Shown: one piece after another, positions 8,175-17,049 of the stretch
Numbering within the stretch: position 1 is the first letter of the stretch
Layout of the letters: every line of letters starts with the position of its first letter
NCBI GenBank assembly: GCA_947498775.1
Contig: CANMLL010000009.1
Span: forward strand, 1-64,000
Length of the DNA: 64,000 nucleotides
Direction: 5' to 3'
From: an uncultured Aquimarina sp.
GTDB lineage: Bacteria > Bacteroidota > Bacteroidia > Flavobacteriales > Flavobacteriaceae
Notes under the pieces: generated by a model
What the model was told of the DNA's origin: nothing
The model's input: the letters and a program-made list of their open reading frames with translations, nothing else
The model's database searches: none
Made by a program: the position numbers and the translations under genes

Positions 8175-8330
8175 ATGCGGTATAAAGTAATTGATGCAAA
8201 AAGCCAGTTTTTTGGCAAAGTATTAGATTTCGAATCCTGCTCTAGTTTGAGTGATTTAGGAGGAGTACTCTTAAAAATTGGAAGAAACAGGGTTTCACTT
8301 TTCAAATTTAACGAAGTAGAATTGGTATAA
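8175..8330 (+). CDS. Small hypothetical protein (51 aa)
   Basis: ATG at 8175 and TAA at 8328 bound a 51-residue frame beginning MRYKVIDAKSQFFGKVLDFE and ending RVSLFKFNEVELV. Hydrophobic and polar residues alternate as in a small beta-barrel-like protein. Support comes from position: it lies downstream of a good rightward promoter and its stop codon is embedded in a hairpin (8313-8345). No family recognised; it may alternatively be untranslated RNA. Confidence 0.45.
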   Translation: MRYKVIDAKSQFFGKVLDFESCSSLSDLGGVLLKIGRNRVSLFKFNEVELV

Positions 8331-8345
8331 CTACCATTCTACTTC
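8313..8345 (+). terminator. Hairpin over the stop of the 51-aa gene
   Basis: GAAGTAGAAT...GGTA pairs with TACCATTCTACTTC with one bulged T and a TAAC loop (14 paired positions). There is no T run after it, so it may be an RNA-processing or Rho-assisted end rather than a classical terminator. Confidence 0.45.
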
Positions 8346-8409
8346 TCTATCCGGTTCGGCAATTCTTCTTAAGCTTTAAGATAAAAAATGTATGCTATGT
8401 CGTTACCCT

Positions 8410-8779
8410 ATGAAACGATACTACATATATACTATTGCTATTCTGGGTTAGCAGTAGTTGCCAGAACAACAGTGCTATTGATACTATTCAAGACATCCCA
8501 AAAACTACAAAAGAGGATCAAAAGTATGCTAGTGTTTTTAAAATATTAGATAGCCTATGGAAAAGCAAATTCTTAATCTTTGAGGATCAAAACCCTGTAC
8601 GCAAAGACCAATTGGATCTAGAGAATATTTCCTTATCAAGTCTTCAAAAAAGGAATCTTAAACAAATCAATAGTATTGATGTAGCGCAAATCTATACTTC
8701 AGAAACTTCGTATTTTCAAAAAGGCACCATTACCGACTATTATCCCAATACGGGGCAAAAACCAGGAAGTTTAACCTAA
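8410..8779 (+). pseudogene. Frameshifted small lipoprotein gene
   Basis: The ATG at 8410 opens MKRYYIYTIAILG and then hits TAG. One frame over, the sequence continues as LLFWVSSSCQNNSAIDTIQD and stays open to 8779 (about 114 codons). Joined, the two would give a typical lipoprotein signal ending in a Cys, so a one-base frameshift inside the signal peptide is likely; the alternative is a TTG start at 8435. The mature part ends abruptly as NTGQKPGSLT, overlapping the end of ribE by nine bases, so a 3' truncation is also possible. Function unknown. Confidence 0.5.
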
Positions 8780-9358
8780 TTCTGAAATCCTTTTTACATA
8801 CTTGCCAATTACATCAAACTCGAGATTTACTACTGTGCCTACTTTAAACGTATTAAAATTGGTATGAGCATAGGTATACGGGATAATAGCTACGCTAAAT
8901 TCGTTTTTCTTAGAATTTACTACCGTCAAACTTACTCCGTTTACGGTTATTGATCCTTTTTCAATGGTAATATTACTTAGTTCTGGATCATAAGCAAACG
9001 TAAAATACCAACTTCCATCAGCTTCAGAAATTGCTGTAGAGGTTGCAATTTGGTCTACATGACCCTGCACAATATGTCCGTCTAATCGATCTCCTAACTT
9101 CATACCTCGTTCCAAATTTACAATATCACCTTCTTTAAGATCATTAAGGTTAGTCTTGTTCAAAGTCTCTTTGATTGCAGTAACAGTGTACGTATCGCCT
9201 TCAATAGAAACCACCGTAAGACACACTCCGTTATGTGCCACACTCTGGTCAATTTTTAATTCTGAAGTAAAATTAGCACGTACTGTAATATCAAGATTTT
9301 CTTTATCAATTCTTAAAGATGTTACCGTTCCTAATTCTTCAATGATTCCAGTGAACAT
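8771..9358 (-). CDS. ribE: Riboflavin synthase, alpha subunit
   Basis: 195 residues. It dismutates two 6,7-dimethyl-8-ribityllumazine molecules to riboflavin plus the pyrimidinedione, the last step of riboflavin synthesis, in the cytosol. The start MFTGIIEELGTV is the invariant N-terminus of the family. Two lumazine-binding repeats are visible: residues 1 to about 87, with AHNGVCLTVV, and about 96-187, beginning GHIVQGHVDQIA and containing VNGVSLTVV. Length is normal for the family. It is divergent from pdxA (87-base gap, no FMN riboswitch seen) and convergent with the broken lipoprotein gene. Confidence 0.96.
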   Translation of the reverse strand: MFTGIIEELGTVTSLRIDKENLDITVRANFTSELKIDQSVAHNGVCLTVVSIEGDTYTVTAIKETLNKTNLNDLKEGDIVNLERGMKLGDRLDGHIVQGHVDQIATSTAISEADGSWYFTFAYDPELSNITIEKGSITVNGVSLTVVNSKKNEFSVAIIPYTYAHTNFNTFKVGTVVNLEFDVIGKYVKRISELG

Positions 9359-9445
9359 AAATGCAAATTATTTAGTTAAATTTGTGACCTTAAAGTTCGA
9401 GGCCATGTTTTAGGTTTCAAAAATACTGATAAAGGAAGTTATATA

Positions 9446-10501
9446 ATGAAGAAAGAAGAAAAAATAAGACTTGGGATTTCTATAGGTGATCTTAATGGTA
9501 TTGGAAGCGAAGTGGTTCTTAAAACTTTTGAAGACCCCCGTATGTTGGATTTTTGTACCCCGGTCATTTTTGCATCCGTTAAAATTCTTTCCTTCCTTAA
9601 AAAACAATATACTATCAATGCCAATTTACACGGTATCGATAAAACCTCTCAAATCCTGGACGGTAAGATCAATGTACTCAATGTCTGGAAAGAACCGGTT
9701 GATATCAGCTTTGGTACCGAGGACGAAAAAATTGGCGGTTATGCCATAAAATCGTTGAAAGCTGCTACCCAGGCTCTCAAAAACAATGAAATTGATGTGC
9801 TGGTCACTGCACCAATCAATAAACATAGCATTCAGTCTGAAGAATTCAAGTTTCCGGGACACACAGATTATCTGGATCAGGAACTCGAGGGAAACAGCCT
9901 GATGTTTATGATCACCGATGATCTAAAAGTGGGATTGCTTACCGATCATGTAGCCGTAAAAGACATTGCCGACACGATTACCTCCGAACTTATTGAACAA
10001 AAGATCAATACCATTTACCATGCTCTAAAACAAGACTTTGGGGTTTCAAAACCCAAAATAGCGGTGCTGGGTATCAACCCACATAGCGGAGACAACGGAG
10101 TAATTGGCAAAGAAGATGAAGAAGTATTAAAACCCACCATCCAGAAAATCCAGGAATCTGGCAAACTAGTTTATGGGCCTTATGCTGCCGATAGTTTTTT
10201 TGGGTCAAATAATTATAAAACTTTTGATGCGGTTGTTGCTTCTTATCACGATCAGGGATTGATTCCTTTTAAAACACTATCCTTTGGAAAAGGTGTAAAT
10301 TATACAGCCGGGCTCAACAAAGTACGTACCTCACCCGATCACGGAACAGCTTTCGAAATTGCGGGAAAAAATAAAGCCGATCACAGCTCGTTTGAAGAAG
10401 CGGTTTTTGCAGCCTTGAAAATCTTTAAGAACAGAGGTCAATACACCGAAATCACCAAAAATCCGTTAAAAAAACAACCCCGTAAACCACAGCAAAAGTG
10501 A
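9446..10501 (+). CDS. pdxA: 4-hydroxythreonine-4-phosphate dehydrogenase
   Basis: 351 residues. It oxidises and decarboxylates 4-phosphohydroxy-L-threonine in DXP-dependent pyridoxal 5'-phosphate synthesis. The N-terminus LGISIGDLNGIGSEVV, the metal-site segment PGHTDYLD, the AVLGINPHSGDNGVIG loop, YHDQGLIPFK and the C-terminal RTSPDHGTAFEIAGK are all family hallmarks, including the metal-binding His residues. The ATG at 9446 is preceded by AAGGAAG. The last 15 residues are a basic, Lys/Pro-rich tail beyond the usual end. A perfect hairpin at 10533-10557 follows. Confidence 0.96.
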   Translation: MKKEEKIRLGISIGDLNGIGSEVVLKTFEDPRMLDFCTPVIFASVKILSFLKKQYTINANLHGIDKTSQILDGKINVLNVWKEPVDISFGTEDEKIGGYAIKSLKAATQALKNNEIDVLVTAPINKHSIQSEEFKFPGHTDYLDQELEGNSLMFMITDDLKVGLLTDHVAVKDIADTITSELIEQKINTIYHALKQDFGVSKPKIAVLGINPHSGDNGVIGKEDEEVLKPTIQKIQESGKLVYGPYAADSFFGSNNYKTFDAVVASYHDQGLIPFKTLSFGKGVNYTAGLNKVRTSPDHGTAFEIAGKNKADHSSFEEAVFAALKIFKNRGQYTEITKNPLKKQPRKPQQK

Positions 10502-10532
10502 TTGAGTATTTGAGTGTTCTAGAGGTGAGTAC

Positions 10533-10557
10533 TTAAGTAAAACAAGGTTTTACTTAA
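10533..10557 (+). terminator. Hairpin after pdxA
   Basis: TTAAGTAAAAC and GTTTTACTTAA are exact complements around an AAG loop. No T run follows, so it is a weak terminator or an mRNA 3'-end stem. Confidence 0.4.
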
Positions 10558-10701
10558 CACTCCTACACTTGTAAACTAAACTATTCAAGGACTAACAGAC
10601 TGCCATACTCAAAAACTCACTTACCAAATGACTCACAAACTAAAAGACTAACAATCCGATATAATTTTGTTTACAAAAACGCTTTCATAATGATTTTTTA
10701 T

Positions 10702-10709
10702 TATCTTTG
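10702..10709 (+). promoter_or_regulatory. -7 element of the DUF177-rpmF operon
   Basis: TATCTTTG followed by CACCC, 45 bases before the start codon, fits the Bacteroidetes -7 motif TANNTTTG. No clear TTG lies at the usual -33 distance. A second motif, TAATTTTG, sits at 10662-10669. Confidence 0.5.
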
Positions 10710-10754
10710 CACCCGCCTTAACCAGATTGGCAGGCATTTGAAACTGATGATGAA

Positions 10755-11294
10755 ATGACACCACTAAAAGAGTATACTATTCCTTTTGTTGGACTGAAGC
10801 AAGGATTACACCAGTTTGAGTATAAGATTGATAATACGTTCTTTGAACATTTTGAGTATGACGAATTTAATGCAGCAGCAGTAAAAATTGACCTGGAGTT
10901 TAACAAAAAGATAACCATGTTAGAACTTCATTTCAAAGCTGCCGGATCTGTAAACATAAATTGTGATCTTACCAATGAACCTTTTGATCTACCTATTGAA
11001 AATGAATTTTTCCTGGTAGTCAAGTTTGGAGATGAATATAATGATGAAAATGAAGAACTTCTTATTCTTCCTCATGGAGAATATGAAGTGAATATTCAAC
11101 AATATATTTATGAGCTGATTGTTTTGGCCATGCCACAAAAAAGAGTTCATCCTGGCGTAGAAGACGGAACATTAAAATCTGATATACTCGAAAAGTTAGA
11201 CGAATTAAGTCCGAAAGAAAAAAGAATAGAAAATAATAATGAGGAGACAGATCCTCGTTGGGATAAATTAAAAAACTTATTAAACGATAAATAA
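10755..11294 (+). CDS. DUF177 (YceD-like) protein
   Basis: 179 residues, cytosolic. YceD/DUF177 proteins are almost always encoded directly before rpmF and are thought to act in 23S rRNA or large-subunit maturation. The sequence shows the family's beta-rich N-terminal half (GLKQGLHQFEYKI), INCDLTNEPFDLPIE, where the usual CxRCL pattern is reduced to a single Cys, and a C-terminal acidic tail ending TDPRWDKLKNLLNDK, typical of Bacteroidetes members. rpmF starts ten bases downstream. Confidence 0.85.
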   Translation: MTPLKEYTIPFVGLKQGLHQFEYKIDNTFFEHFEYDEFNAAAVKIDLEFNKKITMLELHFKAAGSVNINCDLTNEPFDLPIENEFFLVVKFGDEYNDENEELLILPHGEYEVNIQQYIYELIVLAMPQKRVHPGVEDGTLKSDILEKLDELSPKEKRIENNNEETDPRWDKLKNLLNDK

Positions 11295-11304
11295 TAGCTA
11301 AGCA

Positions 11305-11502
11305 ATGGCACATCCTAAGAGAAAAATATCGAAAACCAGAAGAGATAAAAGAAGAACTCATTACAAAGCTACTGTTCCACAAATTGCTACAGACCCTACA
11401 ACAGGAGAAGCACATTTGTACCACAGAGCACACTGGCACGAAGGTAAATTATACTATCGCGGTCAAATAGTCATCGACAATACTGAGGAAGAAGTAGCAT
11501 AA
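11305..11502 (+). CDS. rpmF: 50S ribosomal protein L32
   Basis: 65 residues. The start [20 protein letters not shown] is the conserved L32 N-terminus (PKRKxSKxRRdxRR). The zinc-binding Cys pairs of many L32 proteins are absent, so this is the Cys-less form. Encoded in the usual DUF177-rpmF-fabH order, with a strong terminator immediately after it. Confidence 0.96.
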   Translation: MAHPKRKISKTRRDKRRTHYKATVPQIATDPTTGEAHLYHRAHWHEGKLYYRGQIVIDNTEEEVA

Positions 11503-11528
11503 GCATACTGTTAAAATTTCAAAGAGAG

Positions 11529-11553
11529 CTCTCACAAAAGTGAGAGTTTTTTT
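11529..11553 (+). terminator. Rho-independent terminator after rpmF
   Basis: CTCTCAC (11529-11535), AAAA loop, GTGAGAG (11540-11546), then seven T. It separates rpmF from fabH transcription at least partly. Confidence 0.85.
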
Positions 11554-11672
11554 GTTTTTAGTTGAATATGTGTCAAAATCCGATTATTTTGCGCCATATT
11601 TGTGTATTATTTAGTAATTTCAACAACTTTTTAGGCATTTTTGTGCTATAGTTCGTGAATTAAAACTAAGAT

Positions 11673-12668
11673 ATGAGTAAAATCACAGCCGCTATCACAG
11701 CTGTAGGCGCATATGTGCCAGACTATGTGTTAACTAATGATATATTAGCAACAATGGTTGACACAAACGACGAATGGATCACCACTCGTACAGGTATTAA
11801 AGAACGTAGAATACTTAAAGATAAAGACAAAGGAAGTTCTTACTTAGGGATAAAAGCCGCAGAAGATCTAATTGCCAAAAAAAATCTTGACCCAAAAGAG
11901 ATCGATATGGTGATTTTTGCTACGGCTACTCCAGATCTTCCCGTTGCTGCAACGGCTGCGTATACGGCCTCTCAAATTGGTGCGGTTAATGCTTTTTCTT
12001 ATGACTTACAAGCCGCTTGCTCCAGTTTTTTATACGGAATGTCTACCGCTGCCAGTTACATAGAATCAGGAAGATATAAAAAAATCTTAGTAATAGGAGC
12101 CGATAAAATGTCTTCTATTATTGATTATACCGATCGTACTACTTGCATCATTTTTGGTGATGGTGGTGGTGCCGCGCTTTTTGAACCTAATGAAGAAGGT
12201 TTTGGTTTACAGGATGAGTATTTAAGAACAGATGGTATTGGTAGAGAGTTCCTGAAAATTGAAGCAGGAGGGTCTTTATTACCCCCTTCAGAAGAAACCA
12301 TTGCCAAAAGACAACATTTTGTGCAACAAGATGGAAAAACAGTATTTAAATATGCTGTTTCAAATATGGCAGATGCCAGCACAAAAATTTTAGAACGTAA
12401 CAATTTAACAGGGGAAGATATAAATTGGTTGATTGCCCATCAGGCTAATAAACGCATTATTGATGCCACAGCCAATAGAATGGGATTAGATCAAAACAAA
12501 GTTTTAATGAATATCCAAAGGTATGGTAACACTACTTCGGCTACCTTACCATTATTATTACACGATTACGAAAAACAACTCAAAAAAGGAGATAATATAG
12601 TATTTGCCTCATTTGGTGGAGGCTTTACTTGGGGTTCTATTTATCTTAAATGGGCCTATAATTCCTAA
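11673..12668 (+). CDS. fabH: 3-oxoacyl-ACP synthase III
   Basis: 331 residues. KAS III condenses acetyl-CoA with malonyl-ACP to begin fatty-acid elongation. The catalytic triad is visible: Cys in DLQAACSSFLYGM (about residue 113), His in INWLIAHQANKRI (about 253) and Asn in RYGNTTSATLPLLL (about 283). The N-terminal AITAVGAYVPDYVLTN and DEWITTRTGIKERR are classical. It is followed after 27 bases by accB, so these genes supply initiation and malonyl-CoA together. Confidence 0.96.
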   Translation: MSKITAAITAVGAYVPDYVLTNDILATMVDTNDEWITTRTGIKERRILKDKDKGSSYLGIKAAEDLIAKKNLDPKEIDMVIFATATPDLPVAATAAYTASQIGAVNAFSYDLQAACSSFLYGMSTAASYIESGRYKKILVIGADKMSSIIDYTDRTTCIIFGDGGGAALFEPNEEGFGLQDEYLRTDGIGREFLKIEAGGSLLPPSEETIAKRQHFVQQDGKTVFKYAVSNMADASTKILERNNLTGEDINWLIAHQANKRIIDATANRMGLDQNKVLMNIQRYGNTTSATLPLLLHDYEKQLKKGDNIVFASFGGGFTWGSIYLKWAYNS

Positions 12669-12695
12669 ACAACTAAACACACAATACCCAATATT

Positions 12696-13190
12696 ATGGA
12701 TTTAAAAGAAATTCAGAATTTAATTAAGTTCGTAGCCAAATCAGGGGCCAGCGAAGTAAAGTTAGAGATGGATGACGTTAAAATCACCATCAAAACTGCA
12801 TCAGATGACAGTAAAGAGACGACATTTGTACAACAGATTCCTGTTGGCAATGCTCCTCAACCTATTGCGCCGGCACAAGCTGCACCAGCTCCTACACCTG
12901 CTGCTCCCGTAGCTACAGAAAAACCTTCTTCAGAAGAAGACAATTCGAAATACATAACTATCAAATCACCTATTATAGGAACATTGTACAGAAAACCATC
13001 ACCAGACAAACCCATGTTTGTTGAAGTTGGCGACACTATAAAAGAAGGAGATGTACTTTGTATCATTGAAGCAATGAAGCTTTTTAACGAAATTGAAAGT
13101 GAAGTTTCAGGAAAAATCGTTAAAATATTAGTTGATGATGCCTCTCCGGTAGAGTTCGATCAACCACTTTTCTTGGTAGACCCATCATAG
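12696..13190 (+). CDS. accB: Acetyl-CoA carboxylase biotin carboxyl carrier protein
   Basis: 164 residues. An N-terminal domain (MDLKEIQNLIKFVAKSGASE) is followed by an Ala/Pro-rich linker (about residues 55-80) and the biotinyl domain. The biotinylated Lys lies in CIIEAMKLFNEIESE near residue 127. BCCP carries CO2 from AccC to the carboxyltransferase. Directly precedes accC (84 bases), as in most bacteria. Confidence 0.96.
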   Translation: MDLKEIQNLIKFVAKSGASEVKLEMDDVKITIKTASDDSKETTFVQQIPVGNAPQPIAPAQAAPAPTPAAPVATEKPSSEEDNSKYITIKSPIIGTLYRKPSPDKPMFVEVGDTIKEGDVLCIIEAMKLFNEIESEVSGKIVKILVDDASPVEFDQPLFLVDPS

Positions 13191-13274
13191 TTAAACCTAA
13201 AATCTAAAATTCCAAACTCCAAAAATCATAAAATTGGAATTTGTTCTTTTGGATATTGTAATTTCTAAGAAGTT

Positions 13275-14627
13275 ATGTTTAAAAAAATTCTAATTGCAAA
13301 TAGAGGTGAGATCGCCATGCGTGTGATCAGAACCTGCAAAGAGATGGGTATCAAAACTGTTGCTGTCTATTCTACAGCAGATGCCGAAAGCCTACATGTT
13401 CGTTTTGCAGACGAAGCCGTTTGTATCGGTCCTGCTCCTAGTAGCGAATCCTATCTTAAAATGTCTAATATAATAGCTGCAGCAGAGATTACAAATGCAG
13501 ATGCTATACACCCTGGATATGGCTTTTTATCTGAAAATGCCAAGTTCTCTAAAATTTGCGAAGAACACGAAATAAAATTTATAGGGGCCAGTCCAGAAAT
13601 GATTGAAAGAATGGGTGATAAAGCCTCGGCTAAATCTACTATGATTGAAGCTGGTGTGCCTTGCGTACCCGGAAGTGAAGGTATAATTCCTGATTTTAAG
13701 ACTTGCCTTAAAGTAGCAAAAGAAACAGGATATCCTGTAATGCTTAAAGCTAGTGCCGGTGGTGGTGGTAAAGGTATGCGCGCCGTTTGGAAAGAAGAAG
13801 ACCTGCAAGATGCATGGGAATCTGCCAGGCAAGAAAGTAAAGCTGCCTTTGGTAATGATGATATGTATATGGAAAAGCTTATTGAGGAGCCCCGCCATAT
13901 CGAAATCCAAATTGTAGGTGATAGCAATGGTAGAGCGTGTCACTTATCAGAAAGAGATTGCTCGGTACAACGAAGACACCAAAAGCTTACTGAAGAAACA
14001 CCATCGCCATTCATGACTGATGAACTTCGTGAAAAAATGGGAACAGCCGCAATAAAAGCAGCAGAATACATTAAATATGAAGGTGCAGGTACTGTTGAAT
14101 TTTTGGTAGACAAACACCGTAATTTCTATTTCATGGAAATGAATACTCGTATCCAGGTAGAACACCCAATTACAGAACAAGTAGTAGATTATGATCTTAT
14201 TCGAGAGCAGATTTTGGTAGCTGCCGGAGTTCCAATTTCAGGTAAGAACTATATACCACAATTACATTCTATCGAGTGTAGAATTAATGCAGAAGATCCT
14301 TATAAGGATTTTAGACCTTCGCCAGGAAAAATCACCAATTTACACCTTCCGGGAGGTCATGGTGTGCGTATTGACACACACGTATATAGCGGATATATCA
14401 TTCCTCCAAACTACGATTCTATGATTGCCAAGTTGATTACTACCGCACAAACGCGTGAAGAAGCAATCAACAAAATGAAAAGAGCGCTGGATGAGTTTGT
14501 GGTAGAAGGCATCAAAACTACGGTTCCTTTCCATCGACAATTAATGGATCATCCAGATTATGTAGCCGGAAACTACACCACCAAATTCATGGAAGATTTT
14601 GAAATGGCAGCACCAGAAGAAGATTAA
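13275..14627 (+). CDS. accC: Acetyl-CoA carboxylase, biotin carboxylase subunit
   Basis: 450 residues. It uses ATP and bicarbonate to carboxylate the biotin on AccB. Visible: N-terminal [33 protein letters not shown], the Gly-rich ATP lid [15 protein letters not shown] (about residues 159-173), [28 protein letters not shown] (catalytic Glu/Arg) and a C-terminal [20 protein letters not shown]. Length is standard. A terminator follows directly. Confidence 0.97.
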   Translation: MFKKILIANRGEIAMRVIRTCKEMGIKTVAVYSTADAESLHVRFADEAVCIGPAPSSESYLKMSNIIAAAEITNADAIHPGYGFLSENAKFSKICEEHEIKFIGASPEMIERMGDKASAKSTMIEAGVPCVPGSEGIIPDFKTCLKVAKETGYPVMLKASAGGGGKGMRAVWKEEDLQDAWESARQESKAAFGNDDMYMEKLIEEPRHIEIQIVGDSNGRACHLSERDCSVQRRHQKLTEETPSPFMTDELREKMGTAAIKAAEYIKYEGAGTVEFLVDKHRNFYFMEMNTRIQVEHPITEQVVDYDLIREQILVAAGVPISGKNYIPQLHSIECRINAEDPYKDFRPSPGKITNLHLPGGHGVRIDTHVYSGYIIPPNYDSMIAKLITTAQTREEAINKMKRALDEFVVEGIKTTVPFHRQLMDHPDYVAGNYTTKFMEDFEMAAPEED

Positions 14628-14637
14628 ATAACTCACA

Positions 14638-14665
14638 AAAAAGCCTCGTAACTGAGGCTTTTTTT
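14638..14665 (+). terminator. Rho-independent terminator after accC
   Basis: AAAAAAGCCTC, GTAACT loop, GAGGCTTTTTTT. It closes the fabH-accB-accC unit. Confidence 0.85.
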
Positions 14666-14684
14666 ATAATCTTTATCAAAAAAT

Positions 14685-15797
14685 ATGAACCTAAGCTATT
14701 GGGAATACAAAACCTGGTTATCCAACGTCGACTTCACAATTGTAGGCAGCGGAATCGTAGGGCTTTCTTGTGCACTTCGATTAAAAGCCAAATTTCCAAA
14801 AGCCAATATACTGATTCTGGAACAAGGAATGCTTCCCAATGGGGGCAGTACCAAAAATGCAGGTTTTGCCTGTTTTGGAAGCCTTTCTGAAATTATAGAT
14901 GATCTTAAATCCCATAGCGAAGAAGAAGTATTACAATTGGTTCAAAAAAGATATGCCGGACTTCAGTTATTACGAGAAAATCTGGGAGATAAAACTATTG
15001 ATTATCTTCCAAACAAGGGCTTCGAGCTCTTTACCAATACAGATCAAGTCCTTTACGAACAATGCCTTTCAAGAAAAGAAGAGATTAACACATTATTGCA
15101 GCCCATTTTTAAAGAAAGGGTGTTCACAACACAAAAGAATATCTTCAACTTTAAGAACATTCAACCTCAATATATGGTAAACCAGTTCGAAGGTCAGATC
15201 GATACCGGTAAAATGATGCAAGGATTGCTAAAGAAGGTACAAATCGCAGGAATCCATATTTTGAATAACTGCAGCGTTACTACAATTGACGATCTTAACA
15301 CTTCTGTAGAAATAAAAACCGATCATTTTACGTTTTCTACTCATAAAGTCTTGATTGCAACCAATGGTTTTGCTTCTCAATTAGGAATTGACCGGGTAAA
15401 ACCAGCTCGAGCACAGGTATTAATTACCAAACCTATCGACGGTTTGCATATCAAAGGCTCTTTTCATCTCGATAAAGGATACTATTATTTTAGGAACATC
15501 GATAATAGAATTCTTTTTGGAGGAGGCAGAAATCTAGACTTTATAACTGAAGAAACCACCCAATTAGGTCAAACCCAACTTGTGCAACATAAGCTTGAAC
15601 AGCTGTTAAATGAAACCATTTTACCAAATATCGATTTTGAAATCGAACATAGATGGAGCGGAATCATGGGCGTTGGTAACCAAAAGAAAGCGATTGTAAA
15701 ACAAGTATCAGAAAATACATTTTGCGGCGTACGCCTTGGCGGAATGGGCGTTGCAATCGGAAGCATTGTTGGCACGGAATTGGCAGATCTATTATAG
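14685..15797 (+). CDS. FAD-dependent amino-acid oxidase-like protein
   Basis: 370 residues. DAO-family flavoprotein: a Rossmann FAD-binding start FTIVGSGIVGLSCALRL at about residues 17-33, acidic end ILILEQG, the NGGSTKNAGFACFGS stretch that contacts flavin in D-amino-acid/glycine oxidase relatives, a substrate-domain FRNIDNRILFGGGR and a C-terminal RLGGMGVAIGSIVGTELADL that closes the FAD site. It probably oxidises a small amine or amino acid; the substrate is not readable. mtgA starts 20 bases downstream, so the two are likely co-transcribed. Confidence 0.8.
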   Translation: MNLSYWEYKTWLSNVDFTIVGSGIVGLSCALRLKAKFPKANILILEQGMLPNGGSTKNAGFACFGSLSEIIDDLKSHSEEEVLQLVQKRYAGLQLLRENLGDKTIDYLPNKGFELFTNTDQVLYEQCLSRKEEINTLLQPIFKERVFTTQKNIFNFKNIQPQYMVNQFEGQIDTGKMMQGLLKKVQIAGIHILNNCSVTTIDDLNTSVEIKTDHFTFSTHKVLIATNGFASQLGIDRVKPARAQVLITKPIDGLHIKGSFHLDKGYYYFRNIDNRILFGGGRNLDFITEETTQLGQTQLVQHKLEQLLNETILPNIDFEIEHRWSGIMGVGNQKKAIVKQVSENTFCGVRLGGMGVAIGSIVGTELADLL

Positions 15798-15817
15798 ATC
15801 AATCTATAGCATAAAAG

Positions 15818-16519
15818 ATGAAAAAGATTCTTCGTTTTTTGTTAAAAAGCTTTGTTGCTTTTATACTCCTTAGCCCACTTTGGGTACTAAGCTATAGATG
15901 GATCGATGTTCCTGCAACACCTTTAATGGGCATTAGGAAACTACAATCTAACCCAAAACATACGATACAACATCGATGGGTGCCATTATCCAAGATTTCA
16001 AAAAATTTACAACTTGCTGTAATTTGTAGCGAGGATCAACACTTTACAGAGCATCAAGGGTTTGACAAAGAGGCTATCGAAAAAGCAATTGCCGAACACA
16101 AAGCCGGAAAACGACTACGAGGCGCCAGTACCATCACTCAGCAAACCGCTAAAAATGTGTTTTTATGGCCACACCGCAGTTGGGTTCGAAAAGGGCTGGA
16201 AACCTATTTTACATTCTTGATCGAAAAAATGTGGAGCAAAGAACGTATCCTGGAAATTTATCTGAATAGTGTGGAAATGGGTAATGGAATTTATGGTGCC
16301 CAAGCGGCAGCCATGTTCTGGTATAACAAATCGGCAGCAGACCTTACTACCGAAGAAGCAGCTGCTATTGCTGCTATTTTACCTAATCCTACAAAATATT
16401 TGGCCAATCCAGCTTCAGAATATACCCAAAAAAGGGCAGCATGGATCTTTATACAAATGCGTAATTATGGTACTTTAGTATTCGACAAGGAACAAAAAAA
16501 TGAATATCGAGGATATTAA
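15818..16519 (+). CDS. mtgA: Monofunctional peptidoglycan transglycosylase
   Basis: 233 residues. GT51 enzyme that polymerises lipid II glycan strands at the outer face of the inner membrane. One N-terminal membrane helix (about residues 7-26). GT51 motifs: SEDQHFTEHQGFD (catalytic Glu near residue 70), RGASTITQQTAKNVFLW, RKGLETYFTFLIEKMWSKER and ILEIYLNSVEMGNGIYGAQA. No transpeptidase domain, so it is the monofunctional type. Its last 20 bases overlap the next gene, which suggests translational coupling. Confidence 0.94.
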   Translation: MKKILRFLLKSFVAFILLSPLWVLSYRWIDVPATPLMGIRKLQSNPKHTIQHRWVPLSKISKNLQLAVICSEDQHFTEHQGFDKEAIEKAIAEHKAGKRLRGASTITQQTAKNVFLWPHRSWVRKGLETYFTFLIEKMWSKERILEIYLNSVEMGNGIYGAQAAAMFWYNKSAADLTTEEAAAIAAILPNPTKYLANPASEYTQKRAAWIFIQMRNYGTLVFDKEQKNEYRGY

Positions 16520-16958
16520 ACAAAAGTTATTAGATGAATGCCATGAGTATGTCCAAAGGCGTTTACAACGTATTCAGGGTAGTATTGCAGACATACAGGA
16601 ATCATTAACTACAGAAACCAAAAGCACTGCAGGTGATAAACACGAAACGGGGCGTGCCATGCTACAATTAGAACGAGAAAAAGCAGGAAAACAACTTGCC
16701 GAAGTGCAGAGACTACAGGAAATCTTATATAAAATTGATATCTCCTCAACTTCAGCTCCTATTCATTTAGGTAGTTTGGTAATGACTTCGCAAGGAAATT
16801 ATTTTTTGAGCATCTCTATAGGCAAAATAGCCGTTGATAATCAATCATATCTTGTTATAGCTGTAAATTCTCCTATTGGAAAACTATTACTAGGGAAGCG
16901 TATTGGAGACAGTTTTAGTTTTAATGGAAATCATTTCGGTATAATAAACATACTGTGA
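16500..16958 (+). CDS. GreA/GreB-like C-terminal domain protein
   Basis: 152 residues. Residues about 1-80 are a helical coiled coil (ECHEYVQRRLQRIQGSIADI, then AMLQLEREKAGKQLAEVQRL). The C-terminal half has a short beta domain with VIAVNSPIGKLLLGKRIGDS, very like the SPxSPxGxALLGK signature of the GreA/GreB FKBP-like domain. It therefore looks like a small Gre-related RNA-polymerase secondary-channel factor. Homologues in flavobacteria are, to my recollection, sometimes labelled 3-oxoacyl-ACP synthase, which the sequence does not support. The tip acidic residues of Gre proteins are replaced by a TETKSTAGDKHETG loop. Overlaps mtgA by 20 bases. Confidence 0.7.
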   Translation: MNIEDIKQKLLDECHEYVQRRLQRIQGSIADIQESLTTETKSTAGDKHETGRAMLQLEREKAGKQLAEVQRLQEILYKIDISSTSAPIHLGSLVMTSQGNYFLSISIGKIAVDNQSYLVIAVNSPIGKLLLGKRIGDSFSFNGNHFGIINIL

Positions 16959-17049
16959 ATTAATTAATTTTCTTCCTATTAAAATTCTATACATTTTGGC
17001 ATACAAAAATGATTTTAAGTAAATTGCCGGCTATTAAATCACCATCACC

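Noticed and set aside
9359..9445. FMN riboswitch upstream of ribE
   Set aside because: The gap is only 87 bases and lacks the conserved FMN-aptamer blocks.
11062..11439. 125-codon minus-strand frame
   Set aside because: It overlaps the DUF177 and rpmF genes entirely and has no signal of its own.
13451..13943. Two long minus-strand frames of about 140-158 codons
   Set aside because: Both lie wholly inside accC, whose motifs are intact.
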